From an uncultured Flavobacteriales bacterium (GTDB taxonomy: Bacteria; Bacteroidota; Bacteroidia; Flavobacteriales_D; Sanyastnellaceae), in assembly GCA_937890245.1 (NCBI GenBank), contig CALACF010000134.1:1-6356 (forward strand): a DNA stretch of 6,356 nt. The letters run 5' to 3'. The position numbers were made by a program, and so were the translations under genes. The notes beneath the pieces are model-generated. The model ran no database searches. It had not been told where the DNA came from and saw only the letters and a list, made by a program, of their open reading frames with translations. Positions 1-6,356 of this stretch are shown in pieces. The number at the start of each line of letters is the position of its first letter. The stretch's first letter is position 1.

Positions 1-612
1 ACGGAGATTCTCGAGCATGATACGGAGTATCATCTGATCATCGGCACGCGGCACAATCCGCTGGACACCCTTTGTGCTATGGTGGTTGAGTTGACTGGGG
101 AAGGGGTAACGATCGATGCTTGTTGCAATGCCAATCTCGTTCCGGGCGCCTCGATTACGCTTGAAGCCAGCGGCGGTGACCCCGTTTTTGGATACGTGTG
201 GTCTCCAGAATTCTACCTCGACGATCCCACCTCAGCGGCACCGGTTGCTACGCCGAACCAGACCATCAGCTACATCGTTGATGGGGTGATAGGAGATTGT
301 CAAGTATCGGATGCAGTGACGATTACGATTGGCTCACCCATAGAGGTGCCGAACAGTTTCACGCCCAATGGCGATGGCATCAACGACTTGTGGAACATCG
401 GGGGCATCGCGGCATTTGACCAGGTTCGTGTGCGCATTTATGACCGCTGGGGACAGATTGTCTGGCGATCAATCGGCTATGTCTCTTCTTGGGATGGTCT
501 CAGTAACAGCGGGGGTGTTCTGCCATCGGGAACATATTACTACGCCATCGAACTGAACGACCCGACGCTGAATCTCGAATCTGAAGTCGGCTACGTCGCC
601 ATCATCCGTTAA
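1..612 (+). CDS. C-terminal part of a large T9SS-secreted surface protein (PKD-like domain plus type B sorting domain), 5' truncated
   Basis: The frame is open from base 1 to TAA at 610-612, giving 203 residues; the first in-frame ATG (base 79) falls inside a domain, so the true start is left of the window. Residues 1-32 look like the end of an Ig/PKD-like domain (EYHLIIGT, then Cys25). Residues 41-110 form a PKD-like domain, with EASGGDP at 55-61, YVWSP at 65-69, YLDDP at 72-76, TISYIVDG at 88-95 and Cys100. Residues 115-203 are the gliding-motility-associated C-terminal domain. Proteins with this domain are exported through the outer membrane by T9SS and act at the cell surface, often as adhesins. 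The fragment contains no lysine. It lies five bases upstream of a PorP/SprF-like gene, the usual order for a type B cargo and its partner. The functional class is secure; the specific role is unknown because the N-terminal part is missing. Confidence 0.9.
   Translation, partial: TEILEHDTEYHLIIGTRHNPLDTLCAMVVELTGEGVTIDACCNANLVPGASITLEASGGDPVFGYVWSPEFYLDDPTSAAPVATPNQTISYIVDGVIGDCQVSDAVTITIGSPIEVPNSFTPNGDGINDLWNIGGIAAFDQVRVRIYDRWGQIVWRSIGYVSSWDGLSNSGGVLPSGTYYYAIELNDPTLNLESEVGYVAIIR
343..609 (+). other. Type B T9SS C-terminal sorting domain (CHU_C / gliding-motility C-terminal domain)
   Basis: Residues 115-203 of the truncated first protein show the family signature in order: EVPNSFTPNGDGINDLW (115-131), IYDRWGQIVW (146-155), WDG (164-166), LPSGTYYYAIEL (174-185) and the terminal GYVAIIR. 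The domain is full length and ends exactly at the stop codon, as expected for a C-terminal export signal. In the known system type B signals, unlike type A, generally need a cognate SprF-like protein; such a gene follows directly. The usually basic surface positions of this domain (for example after WDG) carry no lysine here. Confidence 0.93.
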
Positions 613-617
613 TCGCC

Positions 618-701
618 ATGAATCGTTACATGACCACCAAGCCCTCCCTCGCGCTGATCGCGTCGGCGCTTGTCTTCGCCAGTATTTCGAGCATCTCGGC
701 A
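618..701 (+). other. Signal peptide of the PorP/SprF-like protein
   Basis: Residues 1-28 contain a basic start (Arg3, Lys8), a hydrophobic run LALIASALVFASI and a small-residue cleavage region ending SISA before QQ. This fits Sec export and signal peptidase I. If translation starts at 630 the peptide is four residues shorter but otherwise the same. Confidence 0.85.
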
Positions 702-1577
702 CAGCAGATGCCCGTCCGCTCCAACTGGAATTTCAACTACTTCCAGGAAAACCCAGCCGTTGCAGGCGCAGGCGAATGCCTCGAGCTCAAGGCCGGCTAC
801 CGCCAGATGTGGGCTGGCATCGACGGCGCACCAACGACCTCATTCATGAACATCAACGGCCTGCTATTCGAGGACGGTGATATCATCCACGGGATTGGCG
901 GCCGGGTGGTCGAAGACAAGGCGGGCCCGTACAGCTTCACGGCGGTCAACGTGGCGTACTCCATCAACATGCAACTCAACCGTAAATGGCGGATCGCAGC
1001 GGGCGCGGCAGTGGGCTTCGCCCAATATCGCCTCGCCCTTGGCGACCTGGTCATGCCCGATCTCCAAGCGGGCAACGACCCCGCCATCCAGCTGAACTCC
1101 TCCCAAATCCTCTTCCCAACGATCGATTTTGGCATCCACGTCCACAATCGTTACACCTTCTACGGCTTGAGCATCCAACATTTGACGGGCTCAAAAGTCA
1201 GCAACTGGGGCCTCGACACCGAGCTCCAGCGGCATGTGGGTTTGTACGGCGGCTCTTCGATGGAAATGAATGAAAACGTGACCTTCCGCCCATCGGGCAT
1301 GATGAAGCTCACGGGCGGCTCCGTTCCGTCGGTGGATCTCGTCGGCATGTTTGACTTCCGCGGAGTGGTGCAAGCGGGGCTGGGTTATCGCAGTGGAAGT
1401 GCGATGATGGGGTTGATTACATTCGATGTATTTGACTATGTAACAATTGCTTACGCATACGACTGGAACGTGTCGGGGCTGGCCACGGCTGCGCCATCGA
1501 CGCATGAAATTGTCATAGGAATCAAGGCTTGCTCTTCGCGCCGCCGCAACTATATACCCTGCGCCGCTTTCCAATGA
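618..1577 (+). CDS. PorP/SprF family type IX secretion system outer-membrane protein
   Basis: This is a complete 319-residue protein. Residues 1-28 are a signal peptide with a hydrophobic core from about 11 to 23 and a likely cut after SISA (28/29). The mature N-terminus carries the family hallmark: ENPAVAG at 44-50, then YRQMWAGIDGAPTT at 61-74. The rest alternates short amphipathic strands and turns, consistent with an outer-membrane beta-barrel, and ends in a HEIVIGI strand (296-302). Length fits the family. SprF-like proteins are thought to assist export of a specific type B cargo; the gene starts five bases after the stop of a type B cargo, so it is probably that cargo's partner and is translationally coupled. 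No Shine-Dalgarno sequence is visible, as is common in Bacteroidota. An alternative start is ATG at 630, which gives a more ordinary signal peptide (MTTKPSL...). The tail after the last strand holds Cys305, three arginines and Cys315. Confidence 0.9.
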   Translation: MNRYMTTKPSLALIASALVFASISSISAQQMPVRSNWNFNYFQENPAVAGAGECLELKAGYRQMWAGIDGAPTTSFMNINGLLFEDGDIIHGIGGRVVEDKAGPYSFTAVNVAYSINMQLNRKWRIAAGAAVGFAQYRLALGDLVMPDLQAGNDPAIQLNSSQILFPTIDFGIHVHNRYTFYGLSIQHLTGSKVSNWGLDTELQRHVGLYGGSSMEMNENVTFRPSGMMKLTGGSVPSVDLVGMFDFRGVVQAGLGYRSGSAMMGLITFDVFDYVTIAYAYDWNVSGLATAAPSTHEIVIGIKACSSRRRNYIPCAAFQ

Positions 1578-1624
1578 CAAACGTCTTGAAACTAGAACGC
1601 GGTTTTTCGCGTAAACGCTGAGAA
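1578..1624 (+). other. 47-base intergenic gap between the PorP/SprF-like gene and the giant repeat gene
   Basis: This is the only non-coding stretch of any size. It holds a five-base inverted repeat, ACGCG (1597-1601) and CGCGT (1608-1612), around a GTTTTT loop. The T run is in the loop and not after the stem, so this is not a convincing intrinsic terminator. I see no good match to the Bacteroidota -33/-7 promoter pattern and no Shine-Dalgarno sequence. An in-frame TGA at 1619-1621, two codons before ATG 1625, fixes the start of the next gene. Read-through from the upstream pair is the simplest view. Confidence 0.6.
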
Positions 1625-1714
1625 ATGAAATGCTGCCGCCCATTCGTCGCTGTTTGCACCCTGCTCGGGTTGTTTGGCGCGCTCGGTTTTTTGCAACCAG
1701 CTGCGCTTCAATCC
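1625..1714 (+). other. Signal peptide of the giant adhesin
   Basis: Residues 1-30 have a short basic start (Lys2, Arg5), a hydrophobic core from Phe7 to Leu23 and a likely cut near ALQS (27-30) before Gln31. The core is unusually rich in cysteine (Cys3, Cys4, Cys11). Lys2 is the only lysine in the visible protein. The exact cleavage point is uncertain by a few residues. Confidence 0.75.
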
Positions 1715-4700
1715 CAATGCCCACCAACAGCCTCGGAGCTTCAAAGCGTGAGCTGCTCGGGAGCGGATGATGCGGTGCTATCTGTGACGGTCCCGATTGG
1801 CGAGGACCCGGCCGCCGTCTTTTGGGTCACGGGAACCGACACCTTGTACGGCTCCGTTCTGACAGGCATGGGCCCGGGAACATACAGTGTTTTCGTCCCT
1901 GGCTGTCCTGTTCCCGACTTCGTTTTCGTGCAGGAGCCCCCGCCGATTTCCATCTTTCAAATCGGATCGACACCGCCTACGTGTGACGACCCTTGCGGCG
2001 GAACCGCTGTGGTCCAGGCCATCGGTGGAACCGAGCCCTACACGTACAGCTGGGTCCACGACCCGCTGGAAACAAGCGATGCAGCAACGGGCCTGTGTAC
2101 GGGCACGACCGCTGTTAGCGTGGTAGACGATTTGGGCTGTGGCTCGATTTCCCAGGTGACCTTGTCCATTCCCTACCCGACGGTAGACATTTCTTCTACG
2201 CCGCAGACCTGCGAAGGGGTGAATGACGCAACGCTGTCGGCCAGTGCTTCTGGCGGGTCGGGTGCGCCATTTACGTTTGTGTGGGATCACGGACCTGTGG
2301 TGGCTGACCTTGCGGACGTTTCGCCTGGGACGTATGTGGTGACCGCCACAGATGCTGGAGGTTGTGAGGCCTGGACGTCACTGGATATTGTAGAGGCGGC
2401 GCCATTGGCGGTGACTTCGACGAGCACCCCTGTGCAATGCTGGGGCGAGTCCAACGGTTCCGTTTCGGCGGCAGCGCCCGGCTTGCCCCCTATCATCTAC
2501 ACATGGCTTTTCCCCGACGCTTCGACTGCCACCGGGTCCGCCCAAAATGACTTACCAGCGGGCAATTACACAGTGACCGTCACAGATGACCAAGGCTGTT
2601 CAGGCGCTGGTGCCATCGACGTCCTTCAGCCCGCTGAATTGACGGCGGAACTTCTGGCCATCTCCCCCGCTTGCACGGGCGAGTCCAATGGCGCGGTGGC
2701 TGTTTCACCCATCGGCGGAACCCTCGAATACACCCCGCTGTGGACGCTCCCCGACGCTTCGACTGCTACGGGATTGAGCCTTCAGAACCTGGCGGCCGGC
2801 ATCTATTCCATCGCGATCACGGATGCCAATTCATGTGCGTGGAGCGGCAGCATCAACGTTGAGCAAACCCCGGAATTGGCCGTGCTATTCGATGTAATGC
2901 CGCCTACTTGCTACGGCGAGTCAACGGGCGTTGTGGTCGCCTCGGTTTCGGGCGGAACAGGCGCCATTGACATTGTTTGGGAAGACGGAACGACCGGTGC
3001 TGTGCTGACTGGCGTTGGCGCCGGAACGTATGGCGTGGTCCTGCTCGACGAGGCGGGCTGCACGCTGGATTCCGCCGCTGTTGTCACGTCGCCCGATGCG
3101 TTGACGCTCACCATCGACGCGCTGTCTCCGCCTTGTGCGGGAGAATCAACGGGCTGGGCAACCGCTACTGCCACAGGCGGAACGGCTCCTTGGTTTTACG
3201 CTTGGAGCGGGCCACTCGGCCCTTCGATCGGTCCTTCGATCACCAATTTGATTGCCGGGGTGTACGAGGCAGGGGTTATGGACGACACGGGCTGTACGGC
3301 AACGGCATCCGTTGTTTTGGCCGATGCGGAGCCGATCGATTTTTCTGCGACTGTTACCGGCGTGAGCTGCGCCGGCGATGACGGCGCCATCAGCGCTTCG
3401 CCGACAGGCGGAACCGGTGGATTGACCACAACTTGGACGGACGGCGTCACGATCTGGGAATCTGCCAGTATTTCAAACCTTTTAACAGGCACGTACAGCG
3501 GCTTGTGCACAGATGCGGTTGGATGTGTGGCCACGCTTGAGCTTGTCATTGAAGCTGCGGCTCCATTGTCGGCATTGCTGAATTGGTCTGCCCCAAATTG
3601 TGCGGGAGAAACGGTCTCATTTTCGGCCATTCCAATGGGTGGACAGCCCAGCTACACGCTTACGCTCACGGCGGAAGACGCGCCTACATCGCCTATCGAC
3701 GGCGGCTTGTGGGGTGCGCTTTCCGCGGGCGATTACGCGCTGAACGTTGTGGATGCAGCGGCCTGCAGCTTTGACACGATCTTCAGTATCACGGCGCCGG
3801 AGCCCTTGGCCGGGGTAGCCGACATCACGGGCATCAGCTGCTTTGGCTTGGCGGACGGATCCATCGTGATCAATCCCTCCGGTGGCAGTCCAGCGGTTGA
3901 AGCCCAGTGGCTCGATGCGCCGTCGCTGCCTGCGCCTGCATTGATTCGCACGGGCCTGGCGCCTGGATTCTATATCACTGAATTGATGGATGCGGCGGGC
4001 TGCACTTACTTGCTAGACACGTTGTGGGTCGACGGGGCGGACGCCCTCGCTTTGGATGTGACGGTCATCCCAGAGTCATGCGATGGCATCAATTTGGGCG
4101 CGGTTTTACTCGAGGCATCTGGCGGCACCGCCCCCTTCTTGCTCACCTTGGACGGCGCCCTGGAAAGCGGACCTGAGGCCACGCCCGATCCCGCGACTGC
4201 GTACTGGCCCGGCCTGCAATCGGGCGACTACGCGGCATCTTTGACAGACGATGCGGGCTGCAATGTCGAGCTCGTCGCGACGGTCACCCAGCCCGATCCG
4301 TTTACTTGGAGCGTGGCTGTCACCGATTTGGCCTGTGAGACTTCGCCTGGCGGAATCGCCATCACGTGGGAGGGCGGCACCGCTCCGTTTTCGTGGACGG
4401 GCGCCGGAGCAGGCGGGACTTGGACTTCGGCTGACACCACCGGTCTGGCGCCCGGAGCGTATGCCATCTCCATGTCGGACGGCGCCGGCTGTCTGGCGGA
4501 CTCGGTTGTTTCGGTCGGCCTCATCGCCTCGCTCAACCTGACGCTTGAGACCACGCACCCATCTTGCGCGGGTCATCTCGATGGCGCCTTCAATGCGGTC
4601 ACAACGGGCGGAAGCGACCCCATTCAGCTAGGCATCAATGGGCCGTTGGGTCCGCTCGAGCAACCCTACATCGATCTGGCTTCCGGATCCTACACAGGCT

Positions 4701-6356
4701 GGACAATCGACGACCGTGGGTGCACCGATTCTGTAGTGGTCGACCTGGTCGATCCCCCAGCCCTCTCGGCTTCCGATAGCAGCTGGGCCGCCACATGTCC
4801 GGGCGGTTCCGACGGCGGAACGCTCCTGATACCAAGCGGTGGCTCTCCCGACTACACCGTCAGCTGGGGCGATGGCTCGACCGACTTGCTTCACGAAAAC
4901 GTCGCCGCAGGCACCCACTCTTTCACGATTGAAGACGTGCAGGGCTGCAGCTACACCGGAGCAATTGACATAACCGCGCCCAACCCGGTAGCGCCTTCAA
5001 TCAACTGGACGCCCCCCGTTTGTACTGGCGGAAGCGACGGCATGCTCGCCTTGTCACTTGCGGGCGGAACTGGCGACTTCTCGCTCGTCTTCGACGGTGC
5101 AGCCCCCACCACGTTGCAGCCCGGTGCTCTCATCGAGTGGAGTGACATCGCCTCGGGCCCGCACAACATTGTTTGGACGGACGAAGCGGGTTGCTCGGGT
5201 GACACGGCCCTGAACCTGGCGGCGCCCCAGCTCGCTGAATTGTCGCTGAGCATCCCTGAATTGGCATGCACAGGGGATAGCATACTGGTTGAATGGGCCG
5301 TCGTCCAAAGCGCGGCCACAGACAGCTTGATGGTCCTCTCCGGGCTCCCGGACAGCCTGATCGTGGGCAATGCAACAGGCCAACTCATTTTGCCCGCCGG
5401 CATCTACACGGTCGGCTTGCAAAACAGCGCGGGATGCATCATCGACTCGACCTTCGAAGTCGAGCCACTCTCAAACATTGGCGCAACCTACACCGCGCTC
5501 CAACCGGACTGCCAAGGGCAGTCCACCGGTGCGGCCTGGATTGAGGTTACCGGCGCCGCTGGCGACTGGATTCTAGTCGTAGAAGGCGCGGCGGACACGG
5601 CCAGCCTAGGGGAGTTGCTACCCGGCGCGTACCCGTACGCCCTCATGGACGACGCCGGTTGCGTATTCCGCGACACAATTGACATCAACCCTGCCAGCAC
5701 CATGGGCATCACGGCCACGTCCACACCGGCAAACTGTGCCGAAAATGAGGATGGTGCTATTTTTCTCGAGGCAAACGATGCGGTGGGGGCGGTCACGTGG
5801 GCCATCGACCCAGCCGATGGCGAATTCGAAGCGCCGTCGAGTTTCGTGAATTTGGGCGCGGGCAGTTATTGGGTTGAGGCCACAGATGAAGCGGGTTGCA
5901 GTGTGGAAATGGCGGTCGAGGTCAGCGCCCCAGCCGCACTTCAAATTTCGATTGATACTTTGGTGCGTCCCGCATGCGTAGGCGACGCGAATGGCTGGAT
6001 TACCGTCTCAACAAGCGGAGGCCAGGGAGACTTTATTTACAACTGGACCCTCGACGGCGCGTTCCTCGCTACGGGCCCCAGCCTCGCCGACCTCGCCGCG
6101 GGCAACTACGCGCTCACGGTGGAAGACGCCGCGGGCTGTCAGACCACTTTGGACGCGCTGCAAATTGTGGCACAAGGCGACGTTTCGCTGACCCTTCCAT
6201 CGGACACAGCCCTCTGCACGGGCGACCTGCTGGCGCTCACGGCCAGCGTGCAAGGCGCCGCGGCCATTGCATGGACAATCAATGGATCGCCCGCCTCAAA
6301 CTTCCCTGAAGTCAGCGCCAACGTTCAGGCCGACACCTCGATTTGGGCTTGCACTG
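1625..6356 (+). CDS. Giant SprB-like repeat surface adhesin, lysine-free after the signal peptide, 3' truncated
   Basis: The reading frame from ATG 1625 is open to the window edge: 1577 codons without a stop. The start is well fixed, because TGA lies in frame at 1619-1621, the next Met is residue 82, and a signal peptide begins at Met1. The mature part has 19 cysteine-bounded SprB-like units (residues 44-1518), then the start of a PKD-like domain from about 1519 to the edge. The unit pattern is C-x-G-E/D-S-x-G, a GG-T/S-x-P turn, an aromatic-rich strand with Trp, G-x-Y, D-x-x-G-C, then a Pro-containing linker. SprB of F. johnsoniae is a mobile cell-surface adhesin of gliding exported by T9SS; a surface adhesin role here is inference from the repeats. 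The sorting domain expected at the C-terminus lies outside the window. Residues 31-1577 contain no Lys, four Arg (775, 1031, 1349, 1448) and about 174 Asp+Glu. It lies 47 bases after a PorP/SprF-like gene. Confidence 0.92.
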   Translation, partial: MKCCRPFVAVCTLLGLFGALGFLQPAALQSQCPPTASELQSVSCSGADDAVLSVTVPIGEDPAAVFWVTGTDTLYGSVLTGMGPGTYSVFVPGCPVPDFVFVQEPPPISIFQIGSTPPTCDDPCGGTAVVQAIGGTEPYTYSWVHDPLETSDAATGLCTGTTAVSVVDDLGCGSISQVTLSIPYPTVDISSTPQTCEGVNDATLSASASGGSGAPFTFVWDHGPVVADLADVSPGTYVVTATDAGGCEAWTSLDIVEAAPLAVTSTSTPVQCWGESNGSVSAAAPGLPPIIYTWLFPDASTATGSAQNDLPAGNYTVTVTDDQGCSGAGAIDVLQPAELTAELLAISPACTGESNGAVAVSPIGGTLEYTPLWTLPDASTATGLSLQNLAAGIYSIAITDANSCAWSGSINVEQTPELAVLFDVMPPTCYGESTGVVVASVSGGTGAIDIVWEDGTTGAVLTGVGAGTYGVVLLDEAGCTLDSAAVVTSPDALTLTIDALSPPCAGESTGWATATATGGTAPWFYAWSGPLGPSIGPSITNLIAGVYEAGVMDDTGCTATASVVLADAEPIDFSATVTGVSCAGDDGAISASPTGGTGGLTTTWTDGVTIWESASISNLLTGTYSGLCTDAVGCVATLELVIEAAAPLSALLNWSAPNCAGETVSFSAIPMGGQPSYTLTLTAEDAPTSPIDGGLWGALSAGDYALNVVDAAACSFDTIFSITAPEPLAGVADITGISCFGLADGSIVINPSGGSPAVEAQWLDAPSLPAPALIRTGLAPGFYITELMDAAGCTYLLDTLWVDGADALALDVTVIPESCDGINLGAVLLEASGGTAPFLLTLDGALESGPEATPDPATAYWPGLQSGDYAASLTDDAGCNVELVATVTQPDPFTWSVAVTDLACETSPGGIAITWEGGTAPFSWTGAGAGGTWTSADTTGLAPGAYAISMSDGAGCLADSVVSVGLIASLNLTLETTHPSCAGHLDGAFNAVTTGGSDPIQLGINGPLGPLEQPYIDLASGSYTGWTIDDRGCTDSVVVDLVDPPALSASDSSWAATCPGGSDGGTLLIPSGGSPDYTVSWGDGSTDLLHENVAAGTHSFTIEDVQGCSYTGAIDITAPNPVAPSINWTPPVCTGGSDGMLALSLAGGTGDFSLVFDGAAPTTLQPGALIEWSDIASGPHNIVWTDEAGCSGDTALNLAAPQLAELSLSIPELACTGDSILVEWAVVQSAATDSLMVLSGLPDSLIVGNATGQLILPAGIYTVGLQNSAGCIIDSTFEVEPLSNIGATYTALQPDCQGQSTGAAWIEVTGAAGDWILVVEGAADTASLGELLPGAYPYALMDDAGCVFRDTIDINPASTMGITATSTPANCAENEDGAIFLEANDAVGAVTWAIDPADGEFEAPSSFVNLGAGSYWVEATDEAGCSVEMAVEVSAPAALQISIDTLVRPACVGDANGWITVSTSGGQGDFIYNWTLDGAFLATGPSLADLAAGNYALTVEDAAGCQTTLDALQIVAQGDVSLTLPSDTALCTGDLLALTASVQGAAAIAWTINGSPASNFPEVSANVQADTSIWACT
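2511..2766 (+). repeat. 19-bp perfect direct repeat linking adhesin units 3 and 4
   Basis: The 19-mer TCCCCGACGCTTCGACTGC occurs at 2511-2529 and again at 2748-2766, 237 bases apart, which is one repeat period. Both copies encode part of the octapeptide PDASTATG (residues 297-304 and 376-383). The same two units also share GESNG after their first Cys. This is the longest exact DNA identity I noticed between units, suggesting a recent duplication or gene conversion. Confidence 0.85.
3218..3241 (+). repeat. In-frame 12-bp tandem duplication in unit 6
   Basis: GGCCCTTCGATC (3218-3229) is followed directly by GGTCCTTCGATC (3230-3241), with one silent mismatch. It encodes GPSI twice (residues 532-539) in the loop between the Trp strand and the G-x-Y strand. 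It looks like slippage that kept the frame. Confidence 0.85.
6179..6356 (+). other. Start of a PKD/Ig-like domain after the SprB-like array
   Basis: From residue 1519 the pattern changes. LCTGDLLALTASV (1530-1542) is followed by IAWTINGSP (1547-1555) and, near the edge, ADTSIWACT (1569-1577). Cys1531 and Cys1576 would pair. The D-x-x-G-C motif and the GG turn of the SprB-like units are absent. This is the kind of domain often found between SprB repeats and the sorting domain, and its last residues occupy the place of residues 1-25 of the first protein in the window. The domain is cut by the window edge. Confidence 0.65.

Larger units (their letters stand above)
1754..6178 (+). repeat. Array of 19 SprB-like protein repeats (period 75-85 residues)
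   Basis: The first Cys of each unit is at residue 44 (degenerate unit 0), 120, 196, 272, 350, 429, 504, 582, 659, 739, 819, 904, 981, 1058, 1133, 1215, 1296, 1371 and 1451 (unit 18). The partner Cys, closing D-x-x-G-C, is at 94, 172, 247, 325, 404, 479, 557, 634, 714, 793, 879, 956, 1033, 1108, 1190, 1271, 1346, 1425 and 1505. Within-unit spacing is 50-60 residues, usually 50-54. Extra cysteines in the array occur only in unit 1 (124, 158) and unit 7 (628). One disulfide per unit is the obvious inference. Most units keep G-x-Y shortly before the second Cys; units 13 and 14 have His for Tyr and unit 1 lacks it. DNA identity between units is low, so the array is old rather than freshly amplified. 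Confidence 0.9.

Noticed and set aside
1597..1612. ACGCG / CGCGT hairpin as a transcription terminator
   Set aside because: The stem is only five base pairs and the T run is in the loop instead of following the stem.
1578..1624. Promoter for the giant adhesin in the 47-base gap
   Set aside because: A TTG is present at 1586-1588, but no TAnnTTTG-like -7 element lies at the right distance.
1630..1632. Alternative start ATG at 1630
   Set aside because: It is in a different frame that ends at a TGA within about 50 codons. ATG 1625 opens the 1577-codon frame with a signal peptide.
1625..1720. Lipoprotein signal for the giant adhesin
   Set aside because: Neither VAVC (8-11) nor the residues before Cys32 (QSQC) fit the lipobox, because the position before Cys is Val or Gln, not a small residue.
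1191..1727. 178-codon open frame on the - strand
   Set aside because: It overlaps the end of the well-supported PorP/SprF-like gene and the start of the giant adhesin. Its translation has no recognisable domain, and long antisense frames are expected opposite GC-rich coding DNA.
1778..2290. 170-codon open frame on the - strand within the repeat region
   Set aside because: The translation is Arg-rich and low in structure, and it is fully antisense to units 0-2 of the adhesin. It is the shadow of a stop-poor repetitive gene.
2977..3381. 134-codon + strand frame overlapping the adhesin
   Set aside because: It is Arg/Gly/Cys-rich out-of-frame reading of units 5-7. The SprB-like frame is continuous through the same bases and explains them.
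3196..3630. 144-codon open frame on the - strand, with similar ones at 4106-4576, 4951-5403 and 5488-5805
   Set aside because: All have a Pro/Ala/Ser/Thr/Val-rich composition that mirrors the repeat codons in antisense. They recur with the repeat period and show no domain or start signal of their own.

Overview
The window reads as Bacteroidota (Bacteroidetes) DNA. Three marks of the type IX secretion system (T9SS) and gliding machinery of that phylum occur in a row: a type B (gliding-motility-associated, CHU_C-like) C-terminal sorting domain, a PorP/SprF-family outer-membrane protein, and a very long protein built of SprB-type repeats. Base composition is about 60% GC by eye, high for gliding Flavobacteriia, so I do not name a genus. 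All genes are on the + strand and almost every base is coding.

Layout. (1) Bases 1-612 hold the C-terminal 203 residues of a large secreted protein whose start lies left of the window. They carry the end of one Ig/PKD-like domain, a complete PKD-like domain, and the type B sorting signal. (2) Bases 618-1577, five bases after that stop, encode a complete 319-residue PorP/SprF-like protein with a signal peptide. (3) After a 47-base gap, a third gene starts at 1625 and stays open to the right edge (1577 codons seen, no stop). It has a signal peptide, 19 SprB-like units of 75-85 residues each bounded by two cysteines, and the beginning of a PKD-like domain. Its C-terminus, which should carry a sorting domain, lies outside the window.

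How they work together. In Flavobacterium johnsoniae the type B adhesin SprB needs SprF, encoded just downstream, for its export. Genes 1 and 2 have the same order and look like such a cargo/partner pair. Gene 3 looks like a second cargo adhesin, perhaps with its own SprF-like partner further right. The tight spacing suggests co-transcription.

The most unusual feature is the composition of gene 3. After its signal peptide I find no lysine and only four arginines in about 1547 residues, against about 174 Asp+Glu. The gene 1 fragment also lacks lysine, while the PorP/SprF-like protein between them has seven. Neighbouring repeat units share local signatures (units 3/4, 5/6, 13/14), which suggests growth by local tandem duplication followed by strong divergence. 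No RNA gene, mobile element, CRISPR array, promoter or terminator could be supported.
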